Source: Bicyclus anynana
Taxonomy: Eukaryota > Arthropoda > Insecta > Lepidoptera > Nymphalidae
DNA: 64,000 nucleotides
Assembly (NCBI RefSeq): GCF_947172395.1
Contig: NC_069107.1
Location: 10,522,101-10,586,100, forward strand
Direction: 5' to 3'
Shown one piece after another: positions 23,836 through 38,327 of this stretch. How positions within the stretch are numbered: the first letter of the stretch is position 1; each line of letters opens with the position of its first letter. Made by a program: the position numbers and the translations under genes. A model generated the notes under the pieces. It made no database searches and had not been told where the DNA came from. It saw only the letters and a program-made list of their open reading frames with translations.

Positions 23836-25469
23836 AAAAAATAAAATGTTTATTTACTTGCTTAAAATATTGAAAAAAAAGAGTAAATTGAAATTAGTCA
23901 TGCTGTTTTTAGCTGAAACACAAATATATAAACAACAATAATGTAGACGATGTGAAGTCCACAGAGTTAGTTATCATTAAATTAGAACTCATTTTGCGAC
24001 AATTAGTCTCGCGACATGTCGCGTCGCCAGTGCAGTCGCGCGGTGAACTAAATCGACGTCGACGTAATTCGGCGAGATGGCGCAGTAATGGCGGTCTAAT
24101 GGCACATGTAACTGTGCTGTAAATAATTCCAGATGAAAATCGCGGCAGTGCGGCTTTCAGTGGAGATTAATGAATCCTTTACTACTGCTACGTGGATATG
24201 AGGGTAGGAGAGTAAAAGTATTTTGTAATTAAAAGTCTCGTGTGTGGATTCCATTATCTGTACATACACAAGTATTATCATCGTCGCCCTATTTTTGTTT
24301 CATTTCATATTTTAATGGGTCACTGTTGTTTGATAGCTTGGAACTTATATTTCCTGATTATTGTGTACCAAAATGGTCGAAATTCTTTAATGAAAATGAA
24401 AATAAATCTAGTCGTTATCAAGTCATCAAAGTCAAAATTCATTTTATTTCAGTTAGGCTTAGTTTACAAGAACTTTTGAAACGTTAGAAGGCTAATTCAC
24501 TATCTTTGACGTATGCTAGTTGACATATACGAAATTGAGATTCTATATAACAAATATCACCCTGCTGGTGGATATCATACATTAGGTAGATGACAATTGA
24601 TTTGATGTTTATTTAAATAGGTTGATAATAAGGAGCAAAATGGTGTATAGGCCAGCTGGTAATGCTATGAAATAATGATGATAATTAAAGTTGAAAACTT
24701 AAAATTTAATTTAAGAGATTTTCCAAGGGCTCGAAATTAGTTTAATCAAAATAAATACTAAAGGTCGCCAAGTCGACCTTTAATTTAAATTAAGATAAAT
24801 CTTTATTTAAGTGAATGAACGAAAACCAACGAGAATATAATCACTTAGGTACTCGTATTTATAACATGTGTGCCATTCAAGCAATGCACACAACAGTATA
24901 ATAATGTTTAATATTAAAATTGCACCAAAATGAGAACACACTGTTAGATAATACAGCAGCGCGGGTTTCATTTCAGAAAAAAAAACGGCAAATAAGCTGC
25001 ACAGCTTTGTGCCTTTCTGTGAGACTGATGTGAGCGCAACAGTCGACATAGATCGTAATGAATCCGCGGAGGCTGCATTATGCGACGCGCGGTAGAAGCA
25101 CTGCCTAACCGGCGGTGATTAAAACCACTGTCCATCCAGCGTACAGTTCATCTAGCTAATATTAATATCTCAAAAGTTTGAATTTACGAGGGATGGGTCT
25201 TTCTCACTTAAATCACAACAAAATGGCTGAACTTCTTTGAATGTTAATTTATAGTATCGACCATCATATAGGCTACTTTTTGTCCTAATATTCTCGAGTT
25301 TCAAGTCGAAAGGCACACTCATTAGGAACACATTCTATAGTGCGCTGCTTTATGAGGTTCAATCTGCATGGTTGTTTCACATACTCAAGGCTCAATTAAA
25401 TTACAAATCAACTTAGGTCAATTTAGAATTTTAAATGCCCGATGCCGTTGCTGATGCCGTCGGACAAAA

Positions 25470-25506
25470 TCTATACTTTTGTACTTAATATTATAAAGCT
25501 GAAGAG

Positions 25507-25537
<31 letters not shown>

Positions 25538-26193
25538 TTTTGTACCAATATTAGTAACACACAAAAGTAAAAAAGAAAAACAGTGGACAAGGAAACACTT
25601 ATCTCTATAAGAGATCTCTGCCAGTGACCCTTGGCAGTGGGAGAGATTTTAAACAAAAGAAATGGATAGGTACAACAGAAAAAAAGTGAGGAAACATATT
25701 ATACTTAATACATAAATAATAAAAGTAAATAATATTAAATACATTAAAAATAACACTAATAAATAAATTTAAATAAATAAATAAATTATAACAGTACATA
25801 TCAATACTATATATAAATAATAACTAAATAAATACATATATACATACATACATATAATATATCTATGATGATAAAGAAAGATAGTGTTCACGAAGTCGAT
25901 GTTTGAAGGTATCAACAGATGGGTTTTTTTTGAAAATGGTATCTGGTAGTGAGTTCCACAGACGCGCTGCGATAACTGAAAAAGATTTAGCACAAAAAAC
26001 AGTGTTATAGGGAGGCACAGATAGAGATTTTAATGTTTGTTTGATTGAACGCGCTAATCTCAGGAACTACTGCTCCAATTTGAAAAATTCTTTCAATGTT
26101 AGATAGCCCATTTATCCTAGGCTATCCCGGTATTATCCCCGTATTCCTACGGAAACGGGAACCACGCGGGTGTAACCGCGCGTTGCCAGCTAG
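25470..26193 (+). mobile_element. Helitron-like element interrupted by a LINE
   Basis: It starts TCTATACTTTTGTACTTAAT after A and ends at CTAG (26190-26193) before T. Its halves (25470-25506 and about 26035-26193) rejoin to match the intact copy at 35867-36070 (GCTGAAGAGTTTGTTTG...). The gap is filled by a minus-strand LINE. Confidence 0.75.
25507..26034 (-). mobile_element. 5'-truncated Jockey-type LINE nested in a Helitron
   Basis: A poly-T of about 25 bases (25507-25531) is the minus-strand poly-A. Reading the minus strand from about 26025 gives CAKSFSVIAARLWNSLPDTI and then FKHRLREHYL, the usual end of a Jockey-group reverse transcriptase. Only the last ~65 codons and the 3' UTR remain. 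Confidence 0.75.
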
Positions 26194-29100
26194 TGATAAT
26201 GATGAAATATTTCGCTTAAAATCAGATAAGATCTTAGTTAACTTGCCGTTGATTTTTTAATATCATTATCTACTTTAGATGAAAAATAATAATTTCCCTA
26301 CTGTACGATAGCTGCACTGTGAGCTCATCATGCGCTCTGTTGCCGCTAGAAGAGCTGTAATATAAATATTGTCATTTCGTTTGCGTATTCGAGTTTACTT
26401 TTACGTTTACATGTGAAGTATATAAACAAAATGATTAGTAGTTAACAGGAAAATGAGTAATTTATACATTTCCTTAAACTTACTTTGCCGTTGTTTCAAT
26501 GATAATTTTTCGATAGCTTATGTTAGTAATAGAAGTAGGTAAGAAATTTGTCAAAAAATATCAGTATTTCATCGTAATTTTTGTCGGTCAAATAGTATGA
26601 TGAATCCAAGCTATAATATATTTTATGATTATTATTATTATTAAATAACTAACCTACTAATTGATTTTTTGTTTCAGGTAAAGAAATCTTGACACTAAAC
26701 AGTAAGTAAAACGGCATCTTCTAGCAACATAGCTTACCATCAGGATTGATTGCAGTCAAACTCTAATTCATACCTGTAAAGCAAACCAGATCCTCTTGAA
26801 CAGGATCCTCTATAACCTCTGGAACGGATGAACTGCATTTAACGGGATTTGTACTAGAAAATACAAGACGTTATTGAACAGGGTTTGTGAAAAACTGAAA
26901 TTTACGCAGACGAAGTCGCGGGATCTTCCAGTATATTAATATTAAGACGTAGTACTTGACGCTGTACATTTGAGACTTTAGAGTAATGAGTTAAGTCGTA
27001 ACTCGCATATTATGCAGCGCTGCAAATTACGTCACATCTGACGTAGTTAACACTAGTGCAGTTTGTCAATTAATGTGTATTGTTGGTTTGAGCTGCGTGT
27101 AACTCATCATCACTGTCGAGTGGTGGCGTGCACTTCATAGATACAAACATGCACTGCATACTTTGAGGAATCTTTACTTCTTTTGTTGGGGCCTATTCCA
27201 CACTCGGCCGATTTTTGGAAGTGTCGGAAAAAGTCAAGCTGCTTGTGAGTTTTTATCTAAAACTCTGCCATTTTGAAATACTAGCGGATGCCCGTGACTT
27301 CGTCCGCTTTTAGACCTCCATAATCCGGCCCTGTCACGAAACTCGTTCTTAGCGTACGTCTACTATCTATAAACTAACCTTGCCAAATTTCATATTTTCG
27401 AGATTTCGTGAGGCATTTATAGCTAAGAAAACAGTGGTATGGTGGGGTATTCCGCTTTTATAGGGGTTCCACGCTGGCGAAGTCACTGGCTTCTTCTAGT
27501 ATAACTTAAATAACGAAACCGGTTTAGACACCCTGTACTTGAACCCTGATACTCTGTCATATTAAAAGACGTTCTATATATTATGTGTGAATATGAATTT
27601 TAATAATAATATTTCAAATAGCCTGTTCGCTATATAAGTCACGTGACTGACAGCAAACCCTTTCATTTGATAGCCATATCATGGGGGTGAATTTTAAACA
27701 GCCAGCCCACCATCTTGGGGAAGTCGCCATATTGGATTTGTAATGACTTTTCTTAGCTATGTATTCAGCTTCATGTATTGTCATCAGAACTCAGAGCGTG
27801 TGCATAATTTCATTCTAATCGAAGACCGGGAAGTAAGTCAAATTAAGATTCCAAGACTTTCTTCATACATAGTTAGTTACAAGTGAAGCTAATATAAGTT
27901 ACCTATAGGTAGGTACCAATTTTCCTAGGTGTCCGTAATTGTCAGAAGTGAGCACTAATTTGGAGTCATTAGTGTTTTTAATTAGCGCGAGGCGTGCTCC
28001 GGACAGCCTCTCAATTACGCTTCGTCGGGAACTTTTCTGTGAGAATATACGACCGCCGGTGCATTTGTGTGACCTTCGCTTTATTGGAAAGTCCTGGATT
28101 CCATTACGCTAACTTTAGCTTTATTTCTACTAAAAATTAATTTTGGTCACTAAATTATTTAAACTTTTAAGATAAATTTACCGCCATTGCGTTATCCAAC
28201 TCGTGATTGTGTGACAACAAACTTACGAACCCCATATGTGTTGGTAACTATTCGGGGGTATTACAATGAATTGACGTGACCAAATAAGTAGGTATAAGTT
28301 TTCTTCCTCAATATAAGTTACCTTAGACTCCAGCCCATCTAAATGTCGAAGTATATTTTTTACGTGTATTTTTTTTTCATTTTCTTATATATAACATGAG
28401 AACTCATGTCTACAGTCCCTGAACTAGCTTTATGGCGACTATTCGCCGTACCCTTCACGTTTATAATATTTTTAATTTATTCGACATTGATCGCCGCATA
28501 ACAACAAAGTTATGGGTAACTCAATGAATAGAGCACAGAAATAGATCAATTTCTGAAACTCAATATAAGTTCAGAAATGCATTTAACTGGAGTGAATACA
28601 GGCGTTAATAGCGAGCGCTCGCTTGCTGATAATTTAAATTGAACCACAGCTACACAAAGGGTACCGCTATTTGCTCCATATACTGTACCTGCACCTGTAC
28701 CTGTTCATATTACGACATGTATGGTATATATGTACGTACGCGCTATGAATTTATAAATGCAAAATGAGTGGCCTTAGGTGAGTATCCTGAAGTAGCCCGC
28801 CCTGATATTATTTTGGCTACTAATATTCAAATCCTTTGAAATGACCCTTCAGCATCAGAGTAACATAGTACGATAAGGAAAAACCACTGAAAATTCTTCC
28901 TTTATTTCAATGAGGCAATTGGAATAGCAAGGCTTTTGTTGGTTGGATGCAAGGTGCTCCTGGATAGGGGTCTTTACTCGCACTGTCATGAGTAGGTACT
29001 TTATATAATACGTGAAACTATAGCCTTTCAGTACCAATTAATGTTATAACGGGTATGGTATATAGTCCCAGAGGCTATCTTCATCATTCTACCATCATCT

Positions 29101-31757
29101 ATTCAAATATCTGACGTTTATACGCGGCATTAAATCAGAACGCTTAATCGTTTGGTGGTACGTCTTTGCCGGTAACATGGTAGATAACCACGGCCGATGG
29201 CCACCAGGCCAGTCCCCCTAGCCAAGTGGCACGATTTCGAACGATTCTCTTTCTACGATAGCTAACGCTTCGAAAACTTGAAGGATGTATGGGAATGACA
29301 TTTGCTATCGACAGGTCACGTGATCAAGATCTGTCATTCCCTGGAAACTGGGAAAAATCAGACCTAGAACATCTCTAAAAACTACAGCAATTGCACCAAA
29401 GTCGTGTAGTTTTATTTCAATTTTACGTTAAATTTTGGGTTCGTTGTTTATAATTCTACAGTCCTCCCCAGTACTAAACTCAATATTTAAGTTATTCAAG
29501 GTCTGATAAAGTTTTGTCTCCTCGCAATGAAAACAAGACAATCTATTACAACGAGCAAGCGCTATTTGGTCCACATCCCGCCATCCCCTGACCGTGGTAT
29601 ATCATCGACCCGAGCCAATAGCCCGCCACCTATATTGCCGGAATCCTATTTGCCGTAGTTTCAATTGTATCGTTTACCATTGTTTATCCCACTGTGTAGT
29701 TGTACCTGCTACTGTTATTGCGTATTTTATCGAGGTCACTTCGGAAGTTTGAACCACTAGTCTGCAGTATCCAGACTTGCTTCATTTTATGAAGGGAAGG
29801 GAATGTTTGTCAGTCTAATAAGGATGATAGAAAGGTCCCAATATATTGATTTTTATGAGACATTTGGGTAAACAAGGTAATTCAAGGTTGTTTGAATACC
29901 CAAGTGTAACGATCTCTCTCTGAAAAAAAATACATTTCATACTTGGACAATTGACATATTGTAATCTCAGCCTTGAAAAGAAAGTCAAAATTCATTTATT
30001 TCAATAAGGTTTAGTTTAAAAGTACCTTAGAAACGTCGGGAAATGTTCATGATGTCGGGATTATAAAAGTCAAAAATTTTAAGTTACCATGGTTCCAAAC
30101 TTCATAAAATGAGGTATGTGTGGCAGTCGCAGACTCTCGTTTCAGCTGAAGTTACTTGAATTCTCGGAACGTTTTCACATTTTACTTTCGTTTTTCAATG
30201 GACTACTTAACTAATAAACATAATTGTATAGAGTTTCTCTTTATTTCGCTTCATAATTTTCTAGCTTTTATTTGCTTGATTATTATTAGTTCTTTGGTGT
30301 ATTTATTTTAGAAAGTTGCAGTAAGCATGAAAAACAGAATTATAGTAAAGTAAGTAAGTAAACTCTATAGAATTCTGTTTTGTATGCAGTTGTTTATAAA
30401 GAAATAGAACAACATGAAATATTGATAACTAGTGAAACCCAGCAGCGTCTTTTGGGTGAAGACATGATTATCTTCATAATATATTTCATAGATTACCTAC
30501 CTGTTTTCTCGTACTTACTGTTTGTTAAAATATGTTGCTCTAAGTAAATTTTAATTAAATCTAAATAAGTTTAGTCGTTTGGAAGTTTGGATGAGTGAGC
30601 AGAATCTTTGTTGTTTGAATTTCTCTGTCTATTGTTAATTTGTGCACAAATGTGTTTTTCTGTTTCAAAACTCAGTTACTTGTTTTGCATATTGTGTACA
30701 TAGATTCCGTGTTGCTCATAAAAAAAGGTTTTTTTTCCAACAATAAAATCCCAAAAGTATTTTTTATAATGCAATAAAATGAGAGACGCCCGTAAAAGGT
30801 AGCTTTAGAGTAAACCTAATTCAGGTTTATGGCTCACGGAGTAATTTTTTAACAGCGTTATCAAAATTGGGTTGTAAAAATTTTTTGTTCTGTCACATAT
30901 AATAATTCTTTTGAATACTCGAAATCCATTAGTTTAATAAGTTTCGCATAGGATTATTACACAGTAGCTTTTGCTTTTGCTCGACTTTATCATTTATTTA
31001 AATAAAGCCATTTTTTATTCCATTTTATTTGAAACCCAGAATGAAACCTAATTTATTATAATAGTAAACTTTTCAATTAAATAGTGCTCTCTAACTAGTA
31101 TGAAATAAACTGAGAGAAAATGTTTGGTCTGTCTGATAATATTCCATTTGACAGGTTTTCGCAAAACTAAATAAACTGAGCAATTAATTACTTTTGCGTT
31201 TGCGAGAAATATACGAGTTAATAAACTGTTTGCTTTTTCAAATGCCTCAACTGTAAATGTTTAAAATATGTACTCAAAGCATTGATTTCTCAAAGCGTTT
31301 ACCAATATCGGAAGACCATCTAACGAGACAACTCCAGTAAGAATCCCGCCGGTTACTTCGCTCAAGTTTAGTTTCCAGTTCGTCGAAAGGCTGCAGACCG
31401 AGGGTAGTCGGTTATTAACTTGTAGCTCGTTACCGCAACTGAGAGTCTTGCGATGCGCTCCGCGGTTACTTGAGACTTGTTCATTGTTAAAGCTCTGTTA
31501 AATGTCATTATTGCCAGAAACAAGGAGCTTATATACAACATTGCCATACACTCAATACTTTAAAGTGGAGAAATGTGCATTCAGTTCTGAATCATATTTC
31601 TTTGATTGTACTTTCAGATTTTGATTTTGGCAGTAGCTAGTATTTTATTTAATTTTTTGGTCTTCGTGTTTGTCTTTTATTTGGTCGTATGATAAAAAGG
31701 CCTTTTGTCCACTTATCCACGCACTGTTATGTGTAGTAGCTAAGTGTCTTCAGCAGC
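26194..31757. other. AT-rich stretch without genes
   Basis: No coding region is supported. It holds small Helitron-type scraps (about 26880-26940 and 27284-27500), a SINE A fragment (about 29110-29215) and a LINE 3' scrap (about 29985-30055). Frames of 60 or so codons are random-looking. Confidence 0.6.
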
Positions 31758-31963
31758 TCACTGGCGGGAGACTTCGGCCGTAGCTAGTTACCACCTTACA
31801 GCCAAGCGATTTAGCGTTTCGGTACGATATCGTGTAGAAACCGAAAGGAGTGTGGATTTTCATCCTTCTTCTAACAAGTTAGCCCGTTTCCATCTTAGAT
31901 TGCATCAACGCTTACCTTCAGGTGACATTGTAGTCAAGGGCTAACTTGTAAATAATAAAAAAA
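31758..31963 (+). repeat. SINE family A, head-truncated
   Basis: The body starts at CTGGCGGGAGACTTCGGCCG and continues to AAGGGCTAACTTGTAAATAA and an A-rich tail, as in 50361-50669. Confidence 0.75.
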
Positions 31964-32661
31964 ACTTTTTAGCAATTTAGGAAACACTGCAAAATTAATT
32001 AATTTTTATCTCATTTAGAACTAACGTTCAAAGTGAACCTTGAAACTTGAAACACTAAGTCGATTACCATGTGTCACGAATTGTACAGTTACATGAGAAA
32101 TGTTGTGATTATTTGTTTTAATGAATTTAACAAATTTTAAAAGATAGGTAGAAGTATACTTTGGATTTTTTATTTATAATCATGTCGTGCTATTATGAGG
32201 GACAAAGACAAAGAACTTTAATGGACTGTCGCTTCGACGAGCTTTGCACTTTGATGTAATATTTAATGGCGTTTGCGATGTCTTTATAAAATGGTTTAAA
32301 GCAAAAGCTACATTTTCTGTATTTCCTATGCGATTCCTGATATTTGCTATTTGAATAAACCAACTGGCTGTTTCTAAGAGATAACTCCGGCAAAGCTAGT
32401 CTGCCATGTTCCCTGCAAGGCGCTCCCTTGGGGCCCGCTTTATTGACCGCGCTCAGCTGGGGCACGTAGCTAGGAAAGCTCGCAATAGTATACTGTTTGT
32501 TGCAAAAATGAATACACAGTTACAGAATACTTTGGTCACAAAATAAATTAGTAAAAAATTAAGTTAATGGGTTTTATTGTAAAGAGAAAATACTCATGGA
32601 CGTCCTAAACGGATAGTGCCGGACTCCCGCCGGCTAAAAAACTCCTACTGCTTCCAAGAAA

Positions 32662-32712
32662 CTAATCTTTCTGCCCTTTTGGCTTTCTGCCCTTTTGGCT
32701 TTCTGTCCTTTT
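32662..32712. repeat. Short tandem repeat, ~16 bp unit
   Basis: CTTTCTGCCCTTTTGG is repeated about two and a half times, the last unit with a change (CTTTCTGTCCTTTT). Confidence 0.85.
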
Positions 32713-34369
32713 CACTAGCTCTATATCACCCTTTTCTGGCTCTTTCATCTTTATCTTTGATGTTCAAAATGTGATGTGATGAACTGTTTGGAGGTGGTAC
32801 GACAAATGTCCAATGGTTGGAGATCGAACGCATAACCTTTTGCTATTGAATCCGCTTAATATCGACTATGTACCACACAAGACACAATCATGCCCACATA
32901 AGACACAATCATGTCAAGCTAATTAAACATTTTAAAATCCAACTTCCAACCCTATAACGAAGCATAATTAGTAATTGTTGCTTTTTACCCGTAACAAAAG
33001 CTTTTGTCTCAGTGAGAAAACATTTTTGTTTAAAAAAAAAGAATCTCTTTAAAATAATGAAGTTTCTAATTTTTCCCCAGCTCATTGCTCAACCAACTAC
33101 AAAGTTTCAAACCGAAAGCAGTTTCTTTACTTTGACGCTGAATTCTAAAATACGTCGCAGTAAATGAGAGGCGAGGCAACTCCACTGACCCACTAAGGTA
33201 ATTGCGGGAAGTACAAAACGACGGTAGTTTGTGAAACTACGCAGGATCTTCTTTGACGAACCACTGTAGCGGAGGAATATCAACCTTACGATCAATGGAA
33301 TTGGGTTCGTTATAGCTTGACGTGGAAACTCTTAAAGTCTCTTATGGTCACAGTGTCTGAATGCACGAGTTTTCTACTTCTTTGGATACGCACAGCTTTA
33401 TACATGAAAATTTCAGCTTGAAGAACTTTTGACTACACTTTTATTTGTATTTACATATACAGCAGCCAGTGCATTTTTCTTTTATATTGCAAAATCCAAC
33501 TTTAAATTCTCTTTTTTAACGAAAATTTTGAAAATGAAGATTTGTATTCAACTGATATGTTTGTATTTGAGTGCTTTTATTTATCAAAAAATTCTGGAGC
33601 TTTCGTTTATTTAATGCTTATTTTTATAATTTCCTTACGTGCTACTAATAATTAAAATGAAAAAAAATAACGCGTAGGTATACGTGATTCCTCGTGATTA
33701 ACATTTCTATAGATTCGATACATCAAGTACTTATTGGACCTTTTAAATAAAACCGTTGTCCCGAAAAGGCCGCAGCGATTTGCGGGCGGATGAAAGGGCA
33801 GATTTAACGCGAACCTCTCAATGGCGACTGGAACATATTTCTTTTCTTCGATCTAGCAGATGGATGTAAGGGTTAATGGCATTTCGATGACCTTTGTACA
33901 TTTAGCATTTTTTATCAATATCAATACATAGGTACTACAAATAAAATTTGAGTGTATGTCTTTGTAAAGATTGAAGTGGTTGTAAACTAAGCCTACATAA
34001 AATAAATAAACATTGATAAGTAGATAATATATTCATTATTTTAAAGAAGTCGTAGTCGGGTTAAAATAGCTTACTTTAGTGCAGTAAGAAAGTACTTTTT
34101 TCTATCAGCGTCAGCAATCATCATTATCGTCATCACTAAGATCAGTATAACATATTTTTTCATTTGTATGTAACTCGCACCCGAGATTGGAAGTTTTCAT
34201 TTTGAGGGGCGTATTTCTTAAAACACCAGCTAAGAAATGTGACAATGACTGCAAGCCGGTAAGATATTACACCGCCTGCACTGTCACGCTCTGAATGTGG
34301 CGCGATGTAGAGTGCGCCGGTGTGCACCTACCGCGTACCGCGCCGCCATTTGCAAATGAAACACTCGAC

Positions 34370-34790
34370 AAGATGGCGACCAGCGCAGCAGGGTTATTAT
34401 GTGACTCGGTGTACAATTCAAATAATCAGTCACTACATCGTTTTTCCTCGTATTTTCGTTTTTGCAATCAACTTTGTGTTATCAACGAAATGACACAATA
34501 AACGTCATTTTACGTAGAGTAACATTAGTCTAGTAGAGGTATTAGCAGGTAGTAACGTTATTTTAACAAATAAACTGATATTTACGTAATTTTGTTTAAA
34601 TATTCATGTTAGACGATAATTAAAACAAAAGATCATTGCCACTTGATGACAAATGACATACTCAAGGTAATTTTATAGAAATAACTATATTAGATAATCA
34701 CAAAAACGAAAATACGACAAAAATCGGTGTAGTGACTCATTGCTTGAATGGTACACTGAGATACATAATAAGGCCGCTGTTCTCTATTGG
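34370..34790. mobile_element. MITE with long diverged inverted repeats
   Basis: The left arm (about 34390-34465: TTATTATGTGACTCGGTGTA, AGTCACTACATCG, CGTATTTTCGTTTTTG) is mirrored as reverse complement at about 34700-34775 with roughly one mismatch in five. The AT-rich interior has no coding capacity. Confidence 0.65.
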
Positions 34791-35159
34791 CGTTGTTAAC
34801 TGTGTTTGGCTATTTTCATATTTATCTTTTAAATCTCTGTCTTACATCTTTAAAAGCATGAAGCCCAACTAGTCGAAGTTTTTTGCTAGGTATAAAAAGC
34901 CAATCTTTGCCGTTATTTTAACCCTAAAGGCCGTAGCCCACATCAATGCGATGATAAAGCAATCGACAGCAATATCCCATTAGTGTTGTAAGGGCAAACC
35001 AAAGCGCATCGCTTCTGTATTGTTCACACACCAAAGGTTCCCCGAGGATCCGCCAATATTGTTTGTCGTTCGAGGTAAACTAGCTTGCAAAACTGAATCC
35101 TTGTAGCTTACCATCAGGTGTGATTACAATTAAGCTTCTCTATACTAATACAGAAGACG

Positions 35160-35262
35160 TGATAGCCCCGTGTTGGCTTTGCCTTTGATGAGGGCATAGG
35201 TTCAAATCTGGTTTGGGGCATGCATCTCTAACTTTTTAGTTATGTGCATTTAAGGCACTCTC
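35160..35262 (+). repeat. SINE family B fragment
   Basis: A diverged head (GATAGCCCCGTGTTGG), a B-box-like GGTTCAAATCTGG and the GGGGCATGCATCTCTAACTT block. Confidence 0.5.
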
Positions 35263-35866
35263 ACTCACTACAAATCGTCCAGTACTTAAATGGAACATTT
35301 TAACTTTTTCGATTACAGCTCGCAACTAGTCCATATTTTAAGCGCTAAAAAGCAAGCGTTTCATAATAAAACTGCTAACTAGGAAAAGCGGTCACAATTG
35401 AACGTAAACTAAAAGAGAAACAACGCAGGTATTGTTGGCTGTAATAACTGAGCCCTTGCCCCGTACATTAGGCAACACGTGACACCGTTTAAAACAACCT
35501 GAATATAGCTTAAACCACCTCTAAATAAAAGCTACATTCGAGTGGCAGAACTTGTGTTGCGCCCTGTAACAGGAACGCCATTGTAACCGTAGCCTAGTCA
35601 TAACAGCTCATGAGTTCAGTGTTGGTTTACTGAATCCATCTACTCTACGTACTCGTATAGGTACAGTTGAATAGGGCTGCCAGAATTGCAATACCTGTTC
35701 TTATGTGCTTTTGTGTTCCACTTTTTTTTTTGAAATACGGAGTAGTGTTTGCAGTTTGCAGGGGAGCAGTAATGAAACAATCTTTTTGCTGTTTAGGGTT
35801 GATACACGCGCGGGGGTTTTCGTTTAAAATACTTGGATTTTTTCAATCTGATTAAACGAAATAAAA

Positions 35867-36070
35867 TCTATACTAATATTATAAAGCTGAAGAGTTTGTT
35901 TGTTTGTTTGATTGATTGAACGCGCTAATCTCTGGAACTACTGGTCCGATTTGAAAAATTCTATCAGTGTTAGATAGCCCATTTATCGAGGAAGGCTATA
36001 AGCTATATATTATCCCTGTATTCCTACGGGAACGGGAACCACGCGGGTGAAACCGCGCGGCGTCAGCTAG
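35867..36070 (+). mobile_element. Intact Helitron-like element (204 bp)
   Basis: It starts TCTATACTAATATTATAAAG after A (35866) and ends GCGTCAGCTAG before T (36071). GAAACCGCGCGGCG just before the end can form the short 3' hairpin expected of Helitrons. This is the reference copy for 6160-6349, 25470-26193 and 54592-54763. Confidence 0.78.
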
Positions 36071-36925
36071 TGTTATAAATATGTAGAATAAAGTTAAATA
36101 ATTTCTTATTAAACTAGGGCGACAGTACCTACTTCAGCCTCGAAAACCATTTTTGTTGAGTTTAGCGTAAGCTCTCTTAAAAATCTTAAAAATTCAATAA
36201 AAAAAATTGAGCTTTCCTGCCAATAAATGTAAGCACGTACAATTATTATACATGTTTTCTTAAATAAAATTTTCAGAAGTAGTCAAAACCATATAAAAAG
36301 CCGTTGCATATTTGAACTAGCAATCGATGCAAAAAGTACCTAACAATGTTTTAGAGGAGATACACTATTCAGAGAAATTGAGAAAATGAATGACTGTTTT
36401 TATTTTGCTGTTCATTAAATCTCTCTCCCATAAACATAAACTCTGAAAAATTAGTAGAAAAGAAGAATTACAATTAAAATTGAAAAATATTATTAAGCTA
36501 CTTTTTGACAACCCTGGCTCGGCTATGGGGAGCCATGATTACAATGAGTCGAAATGAAAAAGGCTGCTTATTCCCGCCCCTGAGAGGGAACGCTAAAGTG
36601 AAAAAAAAGGAAAAGCCTTTTCAAAAACTAACGATAGAGTATTTTTTTTCCTTCGGCGAGAATCATTCAAACGATAGACGCTTTTTTGTGTCGAGCTTTT
36701 GTATATTCACTAGCTTATGCCTACGAGTTCACTCGGGAAATTCTTGATATGTATTTATAATGTATTTCGAACATATCAATTTATGTACGTGGTCTATGTT
36801 CCATACAGCCTGTATTCTGTATGTATTTTGTATGAGTTATGACTATCACGACCAAAACCTACCATCATGACGGTAATAAAGCCTCAACACTAGGGTTCGA
36901 TCTTGTCTGCCGCACTATACGAGTA

Positions 36926-37140
36926 CTAGCGGACGCCCGCGACTTCGTCCGCGTGAAATTTAGTTTTTTACAAATCCCTCGGGAACCTTTGATTTTTCCG
37001 GAATGAAAAGTAGTAGTAATGTGTTAATCCAGAGTAAATTCTATTTTCATTCCAAGTTTCAACCAAATCGGTTTAGTAGTTGCGGCGTCAAAGAGTAACA
37101 AACATCCATACAAACTTTCGCGTTTATAATATTAGTAGGA
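36926..37140 (-). mobile_element. Helitron-like element
   Basis: On the minus strand it starts TCCTACTAATATTATAAACG and ends at CTAG (36926-36929), between A and T. It belongs to the 4679-4882 subfamily. Confidence 0.75.
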
Positions 37141-38084
37141 TTATCGTGCCCACTCTTTAGCCTGGCAATTTACTTGTGGAAAAACGAAAATATAAATGGG
37201 AATATCGCCCACTGTTCAAAACCAGACTAATATTCTTTAAAAATGTAATGTACCTACGGAACCTACGGCATTTGAGTGTCACCTACCTTGTCGTGTAGCA
37301 CCTCACGTATTTATGAGTCGGTGTAGTAAAAAAATCACGCCTACCCGCAAAAGTTAAACGGCGCCCGCTGCGACGGCCGTTCAAACTGTAGGACAAACCG
37401 TTTTATAGCGATCGTAAACGTGCCCCCAACCCTCTGCGGAGAGATGGGAGAGTGCGGAGAGTTAAGTGAGTCGAGAGAGTTGAGAGAACACGCTGCATGA
37501 ATACTTGATACACGCCGCAGCATTTGCTACATCATAAATACACTGGCTAGTATAAAATGTACACTACTACAACTTGACTGGTAATTGGTATATGTTACCC
37601 TAGACGCAAAAAAGACGGGTGTTTGACTTGTATATTTGTGTGTCTATGTATGCATATTATGCATTGTTGTTCGTAAGTAAACCGTTGTTTTATTAAAGTA
37701 CGTTTTTTTTTTAAAAGCTGACATTCACCTTACGGTAAATGCTGTATTTCTAGGGGTAAATAAGTAATGACGATACATATACCTAGAGCAGTTCTATAGA
37801 TATATAAATCTCTACATTTTATAACTAACATGTCTTACTAACTTATCAATACTAATATTATAAAAAGGAAACGTTTGTGAGGTTGTTGGGAGTAATCTCT
37901 GGATCGACTGAACTGATTTTTAAATTTTTTTTATCACTAGTAAGCCACGTTATTTGTAAGTGTCATGGGCTAAATTTTTTCCTCGTTTCTGATGGATACG
38001 GAAACTACGTGAGCGTCGCCGGTTATCAAGAAATAAATACAACATAAGTACCAACTACAGATACAAATACATTTCCATACATAG

Positions 38085-38268
38085 AAGTAGCGGGAAGCGC
38101 AGTGTTGGTCGACTCCCCCCTGGATGGACTGTAGTCATCAAGTGGGTTGTAGGGAGTCTCTGGACCTCGCTGATGATCATTTTGTTAGGAAGTCCATGCA
38201 AGAGGCCTATGTCCGGCAGTGGACGTCCATCGGCTGCTAATGATGATCATGATGATGATGATGATGAC

Positions 38269-38327
<59 letters not shown>
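38085..38327 (+). repeat. RTE-type LINE 3' end with (GAT)n tail
   Basis: AGTGGGTTGTAGGGAGTCTC, GGCCTATGTCCGGCAGTGGA and CGTCCATCGGCTGC lead into about 80 bases of GAT repeats (38241-38327). It is the plus-strand counterpart of 20265-20400 and 63917-64000. Confidence 0.65.
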
